This document shows, piece by piece, positions 54,744 to 64,000 of a DNA stretch of 64,000 nucleotides. A program made the translations under genes and the position numbers. Source of the stretch: Norana najaformis (lineage: Eukaryota; Annelida; Clitellata; Crassiclitellata; Hormogastridae); contig OZ029920.1 in the NCBI GenBank assembly GCA_964023275.1, forward strand, positions 4,940,014-5,004,013, written 5' to 3'. The notes beneath the pieces are model-generated. The model saw only the letters and a program-made list of their open reading frames with translations. It was not told where the DNA came from and did no database searches. The first letter of the stretch is position 1. Each line of letters starts with the position of its first letter.

Positions 54744-57700
54744 ATGTCGAACATTTCGGAAGCAGAAACAACTGGGCAACGAATCACTGGTTACTGTCAA
54801 GCTAACCAGCATGCAAAGAAAAGTGAGCTCTTGAAACACTCTACTCTAATTTCTTAAATTATCTTGTTTCGATATTCATTATCTTAATCATTTTTCTTAA
54901 TTGGACTTTTACTGGTCTGTTTTAAGCATAGAGACATTTTGGTCAGTTAGTGGTAACGTAACTTGTGCATGGTCGTAATCGTAAGCTCCAGATTTCTACA
55001 GCGCCCAACGAAACTAAGTCGCAAGGCACTCAGTCAAAACAATAATCGATAGGCAGGAAGAGTTATGTTCCAGGTCAAGATCCAAGAATCTGGCAAGCAT
55101 TCAGACGGCTATGGTGGAAGGTGTTTGTTATTGAACCGGAAAGCGAGATAAGGAGAATCGGAAGATAGTATGGTCACTAGAAATCATATACTAGACGACT
55201 ACGTTCATCGGGCCCATTTAGGCCCAAGTTGTGCCACTGGTAGTAGCTGGTGGCCCGCCTATGAGCCCACTGTGCGTCCAGCAAACGTGCCTGCAAGAAA
55301 TTACTGTTAACTGTCATAAATAGTAAGAATATTTGTACGTATGTTATGCAAATGATCATTTAAAGTTTTTTTTCTACTAGTAATAATAATAATAATATCA
55401 CCCCTACTACATCTTATAGTGCAATTAGTACTACAGCCTCTGTGTCTGTATACTTCAGGTCTACCATTTACACCTTTAGTTAGCAATCGTCAATCGGGGA
55501 AAGTAAAGTATCCCATATCCCACAAGAGAGACGTAGTGTAGGCGCTAGTTTCCTGTTATTGGCCCTTGAAACGGCAGTGGACGAATCCCAAATAAAATTC
55601 ATTGTCACAGGGTCAGCGCAACTCAGGACTTGCCCTTTACTTCCCAGCTTACGCCGGTGCCAAATTATGCTGCTTGGTGACAGAGGCACGGTATGCTCAA
55701 ACAACTTGCCCAGGGTAAGTGAGTTGAACTCCCAACCACACGATCATGACCAAACGCTTTACCGATCGACCATCGTGCCGCAAACAAGCGGTGAAAGGCA
55801 TACTTAAAAACGATTTGATGTCTTTCGTTTGTTGAATATTGGTGGTAGCTATTGCCAGGCTGTACAGCTTACTGGTATGAATATAATTATGGAAGGCTGC
55901 TTCGGCGAAATTTCCGTGGTGACGTGTATTCTTGACTCACGAAAGAATTTGAAATGCGTACTATTATCGTGAATTTCAGTCGTCAGTCAGAAGATGTTGC
56001 GTTGAGGGGCTTAATAAAGTAGGCCTACTATGGCTAAATGCGGCCCTATACTACTGACATTACAATTGCATTCATCTTCATCAGAAACACCTGTTCAAGT
56101 AGATCCACATACAACATTCCAAGCCGTCAATCGGACTGTAAAATTCCAGTTGACTGGTGATGAAGTTGAGTGAGTAGACCAACAATTTCTACTACCAACG
56201 AATGATAGTTGGGCATGAGTAATGAGCAAACTGACAAGAACGACTGTTATAACGTCTGCAAATTATTTTACGCCATATACCCTTTGCAAACAGGTCACTC
56301 TGAAGAAACTGCGCGTTTAGCCATAGCTGAACAGGAACGATAAAGTTAAGAGATAACCAGGACTTCCTCATTTCATGATCACAGTAATCGATCTATTAAG
56401 CAACAAGTTTTTAGGTTTTATCTGTAGAGCGCTAGTCTATAAATTAGAGGACGGTTTGGAAAACATTGACGACTTAAGCTCAGTAAGAACAGAAATGGAT
56501 GAAACTTACATCATATATTCCAGTGACAATAAAGACGTCAAAGATAAAGATAATTGTAAAGGTATTGCTCCAATTACTTCAGCAAATGTATTACCTACAG
56601 TCAAAACTTGTTGGAAACTGTGGACGAGATATGCCTTTGTTTGCTATTGCAACTAAATTTACTCGGTTTGTGTAAGCCTGTAGTTATTTACTTGTGGTGT
56701 TAACGCTGTAGAACAGCGAAAAACGAAATCGCACTCCACTGGACAGAGCCATGCAGCCAAGATCTTTGAGGCCAGTAAAACTTGAAGATGAACTTCCGGG
56801 ATAAGAATTTCAAAACAGATGGGGTTTCAGTCCTGAGTTAAACGACATCACAGAACCAGCAATCATAAACAGGTAGCGGATTCCAGAACCTTGGACTGGC
56901 CACTGAGATAGATCAGAAGCCCAGTTCTGCTTTGGTTTCTGGGCATAATAACCGTGGGAGCTTCCAATGGGTGAGTGCAGTACATATGTCCCTGAGGTTT
57001 AAGCAAAGACATAAGATAAGTTGCCTGGTCAATATGTATTATTTAACAAAATATGAGATAGGTTTTACACCGGATTCTTTTTCTATAAGAAACCAGTGTA
57101 ATTATTGCTGTATGTGACCGATGCGTTCCATGTGCTGGAATTTGTGTTTGTTCGTATACAATCAATTAATGCAGTTATAATAATAATTTAATTTTTCTAA
57201 AGGTTTTAACCATACAAAGAAAAGTCTTGACACAACTAAGAATGACTGCGAACATAACGGACAGACTGAGGATGTCTTTACCCCTGGTCAGACAATCGCC
57301 GTTTTCAGTCAGTTGCGAACTTTTACGTAAGTAACAACGAGTTTTCTAACTGCGCAGCGTCATTGTGTATAAAGACAAAGTAAATAATTATACAGTGAAA
57401 GTATATAGAGCGTTTAGAGAGCCTTTAAGAAGTTTCTAAAGGCGTCATACAAATGTAAATAGCTCGTAAAATTTACCGACTATCAACAATGTCTAACTGC
57501 TTCAAGGTTGAACGAACTTAGCGATTAAACTGCGCTACAATAATATTTAGTCATATATGTTGAAGGACGATGTTTACTACGGTTTCACTTGAAGCGATCA
57601 TCGATTGATGTCTCGTGCATTATAATTACGGCGCCATAGAAGTCATTAGATTTCAGACGAGGTTTATGTAAATGAGGACGTTTTGCATTGAACAGACTCG

Positions 57701-59566
57701 AGGGACTGAAGATTACGAACTGCATCTTCAGAAGCGACCACGTCGAGATTTGTTTCCTCTTAGACGACAGTTGTGTCTACAACAAAGACGAACTGAGTCA
57801 ACAGTTGGCCGGGCATCTGAAGATCAAATCGGAATTGATCAAGCTGACAAAACTTCGAGCCAGACCCGTCTACAAGGACACGTCGTTAAGACCAGGAGAA
57901 GTTGCAAGTATCCAGCCACAAGGCGCCTGCAGGATCGGAGCTTTTGTTGAAGTTGAGGGTAAACCACAAATCATACAACATAGAATCGGCTGAAGTTGGG
58001 GGAATTTCTCAGATATTTTGTAGAAAGACCGCTTTCACAGTTTTCAGCACTAACGAAGTTCTGCATAATGTTGACATTATTGTATGTTGTCATGTCTGAT
58101 ATTGCTCTTTATACACATTAAAAACGGTGTTCATCGACAAATCACAAGTGGTCATTTGGGGCACAAAACATCAAGAGTAAAATATTCATACACCTTTGAG
58201 TCAGATCTTAGCGAAAATCCACCTAGTAGGTCTATTTAAGTATCGCCCACTTGTGTAGAAAAACTATTTTTATCTTTTGTCCAAGTGCGTATTATAATTA
58301 TATGCATGCTTTACAAATGAATGCGTTGCTTATTGTCTAAGTGGTCATTACAATTTAGATTTATGGTCCAATATCATCTTAGCCAGCTTCACTGGTTTCC
58401 AGTTGAATGGCACGTTAAACTCAAAATTTCTTGCCTGATCTTGAAGCTCAGAACACCAATCTTCCATCTATTGCTAACTCCACATTGCTCCGCTGAATTG
58501 TTGCATTCTGCTGAGCCTAGATTTAGGATAACTGTGAGATAATGTGGTTGCAGTTGCTGTGACCCTCGCATTTGAAATCGTCTACCACAAAAGGCCCGAC
58601 TTTCCAACTCAAAAGCTACATTTAAGTCACTTGTAAAGTACCCACTATGATATTCTGGCCTTTACTTAACTCTGTCTTAACATTCATCCGAGCCTCTGTT
58701 TCGGATTTACTGACTAGACAAGTGTAATAAGTGTTCCATATAAATCCAAAATAAATAAATATATACTGTATACTATAAATTGTAAAGTACACTTAGTTGC
58801 AGCCTATACGGTCAAGTCCTTTTAAATTAAATATAACTATAATTAAAATCATCTCAATGATGATGGTATCGAATGCGAAGGCACTTGAGGTTAAGTAAAC
58901 AGAGGTGGATTCTCGCAAAGATCTAACTCAAGTCTATAATGCGGTTTAATACCAGGGAAAGGGAATCACGCACTCATGAGTGGTCATGGGAAAACTCCGG
59001 GCGATGTGCTTCGCTACCCGAACGGTGATGGACTCGGAGTGGTCAATGTCTCCTTACATCCACCACTTCAACCTTCCGCCAACGACAACTGGTGTAACTA
59101 CAACGATGTGGCTTTGGCTCGCCTTGAAAATCAAGATGGCTACGTTACTGAAGTACTCGACGATATCCAAGGTCCACTGAGACTGATGGAGCAACCGATA
59201 TATGCTACGAATAACATGAGGGTAAGATGTTTCACAAGGGATGAAAGAAGAGGTAAAGTTGACAGCACAGCCTACATTATTTGTGATTTCACCTACAATA
59301 TACAGTTTAGACTGATATCCGTGAACAGCGAAGAAGGGGGACCCATTCACCAAGAGGGCGAAAGTGGAATTCTAATTGCGACCGAGAATCCTGTCGATGG
59401 AAGAGTCGAAGCCGCGGGAATTCTGGTTCGCCTGGAGGAGATGCGTGAAGATAATGAGAAGCAGACAGTGAGAATTACGAGCCTCGCTGTTCCACTTCCC
59501 TCAAATTTTGCTGCCCTTCGTGACCATCCCTATTGCAATGGCGCTGCAGTCAAATTTCTCACCTGA
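54744..59566 (+). CDS. Predicted intracellular trypsin-like serine protease, paralogue 2
   Basis: Six-exon model: 54744-54822, 56085-56169, 56428-56561, 57203-57326, 57696-57958 and 58956-59566; 1296 nt, 431 residues, every junction GT-AG and phase-consistent. Exon 1 (MSNISEAETT) is paralogous to a1/b1. Exons 2-4 form an N-terminal region of unknown fold. Exon 5 is the pre-protease module (LEGLKITNCIF ... GACRIGAFVEVE). Exon 6 is the chymotrypsin-like domain: His239 in ALMSGHGKTPGD, Asp279 in YNDVALARL and Ser365 in EGESGILIA, spacings 40 and 86. The Gly-Glu-Ser-Gly motif parallels the GDSG of active enzymes, so activity is plausible. There is no signal peptide and no Cys pairs typical of secreted S1 proteases. 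I infer a cytosolic enzyme or sensor; substrate unknown. A LINE and a SINE lie in intron 1. Confidence 0.8.
54970..55150 (-). mobile_element. L2-like LINE tail, reverse, in intron
   Basis: TCGTAATCGTAAGCTCCAGA, AACTAAGTCGCAAGGCACTC and GGTCAAGATCCAAGAATCTG. Confidence 0.75.
55485..55795 (-). repeat. Full-length tRNA-headed SINE, reverse
   Basis: Runs from a 3' body (AAAGTAAAGTATCCCATATC, GGACGAATCCCAAATAAAAT) to a head that on the minus strand reads GGCACGATGGTCGATCGGTA and GGGAGTTCAACTCAC. It is the most complete of four relatives (33590, 35370, 51745), all reverse and all near the protease-like genes. Confidence 0.75.
58360..58740 (+). mobile_element. L2/CR1-like LINE C-terminal remnant in intron
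   Basis: YHLSQLHWFPVEWHVKLKIS and LLLTPHCSAELLHSAEPRFR in one frame, then a stop and decayed sequence. It matches the LHWLP-type ORF2 end. Last intron of paralogue 2. Confidence 0.65.
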
Positions 59567-59978
59567 ATCTTTACATCAACATGTTTACCTTTTAAAGGAT
59601 GTTTTTGTACAATCAGTTTGACTTTTTCGAGTATTTTTGTGGTTATTGAACTAAAATGCAATCATTTGAAGACATGCACATTTATTGCAATTGTTAGCCT
59701 ACACTTCTGCTATCTTACTGGCTCTATTTCGCTTGGACTGACTTTTTAACGCGTTGGATTGTGAAATTTTATGCTTTTATTTCGTCATATATGTAATTTT
59801 ATAAATGTATTTATCATTTCCTATGTCGTGCTTGTTATTATGAGCTGCGCCAATTGCCAGGGTATTTCCTGTTCGCTTTCATCTATTGCTGCACTTACCA
59901 TTGGCCGTGCGTTAGTTTTGACAAAATTAACGGCAAACAGGAAAGGCATGTGAAGTGATTATTATTATTTCTACATTT

Positions 59979-59984
59979 ATTAAA
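59979..59984 (+). promoter_or_regulatory. Candidate polyadenylation signal (ATTAAA) of paralogue 2
   Basis: ATTAAA about 410 bp after the stop; weaker than AATAAA. The interval 59567-59980 has no other feature. Confidence 0.3.
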
Positions 59985-60049
59985 CATACCTATCTATTGA
60001 TCAAGCATCAGTCGATGGCGCTGAGCAATGTGAACGAATGACTTACTCA

Positions 60050-60235
60050 ACATCCCTGCACAGTTACCATCTGAGGGTAGGCTCGAACCAGTACTCTGCG
60101 TTACAAGTCGAGCGCTCTAACCAATCGGCCACCTTGACCTACATGTTAGCAGAGTGCTCTAACCAATCTGCTACTATGACCTACAGGCAATCCGAGAGCT
60201 CTGACCAATCGTCTACCGTTACCTACCAAGTGAGA
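60050..60235 (-). repeat. tRNA-headed SINE with triplicated head, reverse
   Basis: The Thr-like head (minus strand GGTTAGAGCGCTCGACTTGT) is followed by two extra copies of its 5' half in exact 42-bp steps (starts 60110, 60152, 60194), each carrying GCTCTAACCAATC or a variant. Confidence 0.75.
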
Positions 60236-60410
60236 CAGCCCCAGGATTGGACCAACACTAGTCAAACCATTCGCCGTGAAGTATATGTCACAACACGAGG
60301 AATTAACAAGACACTCGACTTTAGTAGGCCCCTAATAGGCTTCAACATCAATTAGCCTTAAAATTTGTCTTTTTTATTGAGCGTCTTGTGCTTAGAAGTT
60401 TCAAGTTTAC

Positions 60411-60448
60411 GATTGCGTGCACGAATATAATTATTCGTGCACGCAATC
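60411..60448. repeat. Perfect 16-bp palindrome arms
   Basis: GATTGCGTGCACGAAT, 6-bp spacer, ATTCGTGCACGCAATC. Symmetric, no gene next to it. Confidence 0.85.
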
Positions 60449-60554
60449 CGACGTAGAGCCCGAATTATATTTTGAGTGAAACGGAAACATGTTGGTACAA
60501 AAAGAACAAGAAAAAACATGCCCCGCAGGTTACACAGGCTACATCCCGGTCTTT

Positions 60555-60832
60555 CACTTGAAACTAAAAACTCTCCTCTTCCACAGATCCTATCCTAATT
60601 CCTTTTCTTCCCCTTATCAATCTTGCCGCTCCAATTCCAAACACCACCCACCGTATAGCCGTCTGTCTGTCTACCTGACTGACCCTTGAATCTTGACCTG
60701 GAACCGTTTCTGATCCTACTGCCTAACGATTTTGTTTTGACTGAGCGCCTGTGAATAGGCTGGTTTTCGCGATTTAGCTTTCCTTGGGCGTTGCAGAAAT
60801 CTCGAGTTTACGGTTACGATTACGATATAGCA
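60555..60832 (+). mobile_element. L2-like LINE 3' end
   Basis: TTTCACTTGAAACTAAAAAC, CACCACCCACCGTATAGCCG, TTTTGACTGAGCGCCTGTGA and an end in GGTTACGATTACGAT. Confidence 0.8.
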
Positions 60833-61074
60833 GAAAAGAAGAGCGGTAACTATTTAACTAAGCGAAGCAGCCATGAGTATGAAGTGCTAACAACTTTATT
60901 TTCCTAGCCGCTGCATTAAGGACGGGTTGCTAATCGTCTACCTCGCCGTCTGATCATTCCATCGACAATGTAGTCCAGAATGTACAACAATGTACATGCA
61001 CGCAATTGTAATCTCTTTTACAGCTGAGTTCGCTAGGTGGCGGAAGAGAAACATAATTTCGAAATATCTTTCTC

Positions 61075-61147
61075 CTGTGGCCGGGATTTGTACCTTCAGC
61101 CTCTTGATTGACAGTCAAGCAATCGAACCACTAAACTCTAGCGTAGA
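61075..61147 (-). repeat. tRNA-like SINE head (Asp-like), reverse
   Basis: The minus strand gives a perfect 5-bp anticodon stem CTTGA/TCAAG around the loop CTGTCAA (GTC anticodon) and a B box GGTACAAATCC. The D-arm is present (GAGTTTAGTGGTTCGAT). The acceptor stem is unclear, so a SINE or tRNA pseudogene is more likely than a functional gene. Confidence 0.55.
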
Positions 61148-61189
61148 CTGATAAATAGCTAAGTAGATTAATAACTTTCTCTCCCCCTC

Positions 61190-61314
61190 TCAGTGTTCTG
61201 CAGGCGTCTGAAGACTGTACTGTTTAACAGTGACTTTACTTTTTCGGGTCGGAAGCACCTCTGTTGAGTTTATCCTCTAAGAGGCCTTTATAAATCTCAA
61301 ATTACAATTATAAC
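61190..61314 (+). mobile_element. LINE 3' tail (ATTACA family), insertion site of the DNA transposon
   Basis: GTCTGAAGACTGTACTGTTT, GAGGCCTTTATAAATCTCAA and a final AATTACAATTATAAC. A near copy of that last stretch lies on the far side of the transposon (63936-63949). Confidence 0.6.
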
Positions 61315-63935
61315 ACTGGCCAACAGAAAAAAATTTTTTTTCTTGTTGCCTTCGGTTTTAGACCTGTTCTTGGGGTAATTTTGGGCGCTGATTCAGAAAA
61401 TGTCATTGGATTGAGTGCATCAGGTCTAGTTTCTGAGATATCGTCGATTTTGTAAAGAAAACCCAGTCCACTCTTTAAACGATGTCTTTGGCAAAACTAA
61501 AATGTCATAATAAGCTTTATCTATGGCTAATTATAATTCTTGCTGATTCATATAATGCCTACATCCTTATAATGTAAAATCAGCATATCTTGCCGCGTGC
61601 TGAGATATTGCTGATTCAACGAAATAACTATTCCGTAGCCTACAGCTTACTCAGCACTAAATTCATGGCCTCATTTAGAATTTATTTGTGCTTATACAGC
61701 GTTTCATGGTTTCGAACTATGTAAATAGATTATGCTGAAGTCAGCATTTATAGCCTATATAAACCGCCTCCTGAAAGCTAGAGGAGCCGCAGTCGTCTTA
61801 GGGCATATTAAGAGTTGGTCGCAAGAACAATCTGTGAATGTGAGCATTAAATAACTACATGTTCTTACTATTTTTTAGGTTAGTCATTTAATTCCTCAGA
61901 TGCGAACATCCTTAAGGTTATGGCTACTTCCAGACGGAGCTGCATTAACCATCCAGACATATTCTGCTACATTTGTGGGGAATACACACTAAAAGCAAAC
62001 AGGAAACCGATTTCTGAGTTTGTAAAAAGAGCATATGTAGGTTATTTTGGTGTCAAACTTGGAGATCAAGATAAGCAATGGGCTCCTCATACAGTATGCA
62101 AAACTTGTATTGAACAATTGCGCCACTGGACAATTGGAAAGAGAAGCTGCCTGAAATTTGGTGTACCGATGGTTTGGAGGGAACAGATAAACCACTTCGA
62201 CGACTGTTACTTTTGTATGGTTAATATCATAGGCATCAATCGAAATAATCGTCACAAGTTGTCTTACCCTGATATACCTTCAGCCAGGAGACCTGTTCCG
62301 CATTCGGATATTGTACCAGTTCCACCTTTTCGCGAACTACCTCAGCTCTCAGACGATGAGACTTGCATGTCCAATATCGGACAAGATGACGAAAGTGAAG
62401 AAAGTGGGGGCAGTGACAGTGATTTCCAATCAACTTCACACAGTGAACGTTTTGACCAAAAAGAGTTGAGTGATCTGATCAGGGACTTAAATCTTTCCAA
62501 AGAGTCCTCTGAATTGCTTGCGTCCAGACTAAAGGAAAAGAATGCACTTCAGCCTGGAACGAAAATTACAATTTATAGAAACAGAGAAAAGGATTTGCTG
62601 CCATTCTTTACCGAAGACAACAACCTAGTATTCTGTAATGACATCAGCAACTTATTGAAGAAAATTGGTCTGTCGGATTACAGCCCAGATGAGTGGCGTC
62701 TTTTTATCGACAGTTCAAAACGTAGTCAGAAATGTGTGCTTTTAAATAACGGCAACAAATTTGGTTCTATTCCAATCGGTCACTCCACCAGGATGAAAGA
62801 AGAGTACAATGCCATCTCTTTAGTACTGGAAAAGATAAAATACAAAGAACATCAATGGGTAATTTGTGTAGACTTGAAGATGGTAAATTTCCTCCTTGGT
62901 CAACAAAGTGGCTACACAAAGTATCCCTGCTTTCTGTGTCTTTGGGACAGTAGAGCCAAGCATGAACATTGGACAAGAAAAGATTGGCCTTCGAGGAAAG
63001 ACATGGTGGTTGGAGCTCAAAATGTAATCAAGGAATCTTTGGTGGCACGAGATAGGATCATACTGCCACCACTACATATAAAGCTAGGCCTGATGAAACA
63101 ATTTGTCAGGGCTTTGAATAAAGAAGGTTCATGCTTCGAATACATAGTACACAAGTTACCAGGAATTACAATGGAAAAATTGAAGGCTGGAATCTTCGAT
63201 GGTCCACAGATCAGGCAACTTATGAATGAGCCACTTTTCATACCATCAATGAATGAAATCGAATCTTGTGCCTGGTCTTCCTTTGTTCTTGTAACTAAAA
63301 ATTTTCTTGGCAACAAGAAGGCAGACAATTATGCACAACTAGTAGAGGATATGCTTCTTCATTTCAACAAGCTTGGCTGCAACATGAGCATTAAAGTCCA
63401 TTATCTCCACAGTCACTTAGATCGCTTTCCAGAGAATCTTGGTGACTTCAGCGAAGAGCAAGGTGAAAGATTTCACCAAGACATCAAAACAATGGAAAAT
63501 CGATATCAAGGAAGATGGGATGCACACATGATGGCAGACTATTGCTGGAATATTATGCGCGATTGTTCCGGCAGATGCCACACTCGGAAATCGTACAAAA
63601 GGAGCTTCTTCGGTGTCGAATGACTTGAAATTTTTATAACAAACTTGTTCTGTTTGGTATCGTATAAGTACAGTTTCAGGTACTACCATTTTCTTTTAAG
63701 TATTTGTATTATTATGTTTATTTAGTGTATCACATATAAATTGAGCACTACATAATTATAGCTATAGCCTTATGTTTTATGGGCGAGCAGAGGCAAGGAC
63801 TGGTATATGGCATAAGTTCTATATCTCGAAAATAGACCTGCTGGGAGAAAACTGGTGCCTTTTCTGGAATCAGCAGGTCAAATATACCCATAAACAGTTC
63901 TAACATTTGAGGCAACAAATTATGTGTTGGCTAGT
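61315..63935 (+). mobile_element. Putative autonomous DNA transposon with long terminal inverted repeats
   Basis: About 2.6 kb with inverted ends of 115-127 bp (61315-61441 and 63821-63935), starting ACTGGCCAACA and ending TGTTGGCTAGT. The arms share TTGTTGCCT, TTAGACCTGTT/TTAGAACTGTT, GCTGATTCAGAAAA/GCTGATTCCAGAAAA and CAGGTCTA...GAGATAT at roughly 70 percent by eye. Flanks AATTACAATTATAAC (left) and AATTACAATTAAAC (right) look like a 14-15-bp target duplication, although the target is LINE-tail repeat. A single intact ORF lies inside. Family not identified. Confidence 0.75.
61920..63623 (+). CDS. Putative transposase of unnamed family
   Basis: 567 codons, uninterrupted, centred in the element with inverted ends. 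The N-terminus is a Cys/His-rich finger: HPDIFCYICGEY, VCKTC about 45 residues later, then CYFCM, probably DNA-binding. An acidic, Ser-rich linker covers residues ~145-180. The C-terminal half has conserved-looking blocks LFIDSSKRSQKCVLLNNG, VICVDLKMVNFLLGQQSG with CFLCLWD, PPLHIKLGLMKQFV and SEEQGERFHQDI. I infer an RNase H-like DDE/D core with candidates D264, D318 and E512, E513 or E516. I recall similar unannotated multicopy proteins in arthropod and cnidarian genomes but cannot give a superfamily name. Alternatively it is a domesticated gene, but the inverted ends argue for a transposon. Confidence 0.75.
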   Translation: MATSRRSCINHPDIFCYICGEYTLKANRKPISEFVKRAYVGYFGVKLGDQDKQWAPHTVCKTCIEQLRHWTIGKRSCLKFGVPMVWREQINHFDDCYFCMVNIIGINRNNRHKLSYPDIPSARRPVPHSDIVPVPPFRELPQLSDDETCMSNIGQDDESEESGGSDSDFQSTSHSERFDQKELSDLIRDLNLSKESSELLASRLKEKNALQPGTKITIYRNREKDLLPFFTEDNNLVFCNDISNLLKKIGLSDYSPDEWRLFIDSSKRSQKCVLLNNGNKFGSIPIGHSTRMKEEYNAISLVLEKIKYKEHQWVICVDLKMVNFLLGQQSGYTKYPCFLCLWDSRAKHEHWTRKDWPSRKDMVVGAQNVIKESLVARDRIILPPLHIKLGLMKQFVRALNKEGSCFEYIVHKLPGITMEKLKAGIFDGPQIRQLMNEPLFIPSMNEIESCAWSSFVLVTKNFLGNKKADNYAQLVEDMLLHFNKLGCNMSIKVHYLHSHLDRFPENLGDFSEEQGERFHQDIKTMENRYQGRWDAHMMADYCWNIMRDCSGRCHTRKSYKRSFFGVE

Positions 63936-64000
63936 AATTACAATTAAACGTACACGCAGATGATTCAGCCTGCTTTGCAGACTGAATAAATGCGTTGAAT

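Noticed and set aside
61075-61147. Functional tRNA-Asp gene on the minus strand
   Set aside because: The anticodon stem is perfect but I cannot build an acceptor stem; SINE head or pseudogene preferred.

Overview
The window comes from an AT-rich, intron-bearing animal genome. Genes have short GT-AG exons separated by introns full of LINE and SINE fragments, there are TATA-like and AATAAA-type signals, and a small CCCTAA/TTAGGG tract is present. The gene families (TRIM-type RING/B-box, HELZ2-like RNB helicase, L2/CR1- and RTE-like LINEs, tRNA-derived SINEs) fit an invertebrate metazoan, plausibly a marine lophotrochozoan or non-vertebrate deuterostome. The sequence alone does not settle the phylum.

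Layout. 1-5.8 kb is repeat-rich: a LINE tail, a SINE, a 730-bp tetranucleotide array, a fold-back element holding telomere-like repeats, and a long hairpin. 5.9-8.5 kb is a two-exon RING/B-box/coiled-coil/Kelch gene. 8.5-17.5 kb is repeat-derived sequence with no gene I can support. 17.6-31.7 kb is a nine-exon gene that I could splice with every phase agreeing into a 1928-residue CCCH finger / RNB nuclease / UPF1-like helicase protein of the HELZ2 type. 32.3-46.3 kb holds a tandem-duplicated promoter/first-exon module followed by a gene that splices into a 388-residue protein. 46.3-54.7 kb is repeats, partly a second copy of the sequence upstream of that module. 54.7-59.6 kb is a paralogue, six exons and 431 residues. 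61.3-63.9 kb is an apparently complete DNA transposon with long inverted ends and one 567-codon ORF.

The two paralogous genes are the most interesting content. Each ends in a predicted chymotrypsin-fold serine-protease-like domain with a His/Asp/Ser triad at trypsin-like spacing. Neither has a visible signal peptide, and a weakly conserved module precedes the protease domain. With the TRIM-Kelch and HELZ2-like neighbours, families often involved in nucleic-acid sensing or antiviral responses elsewhere, the region may be an innate-defence neighbourhood; that is inference. All four spliced models were joined by hand from reading frames and splice phases and have no transcript support here.

Much of the intergenic and intronic DNA belongs to a few families: an L2-like LINE whose 3' end finishes in ATTACG/ATTACA repeats, present in both orientations in many 5'-truncated copies; a composite repeat built from a ~35-40 bp core containing TTTAACGACATCTTATGGCA; several tRNA-headed SINEs; and a small MITE-like element with CAGTGGCGG ends.
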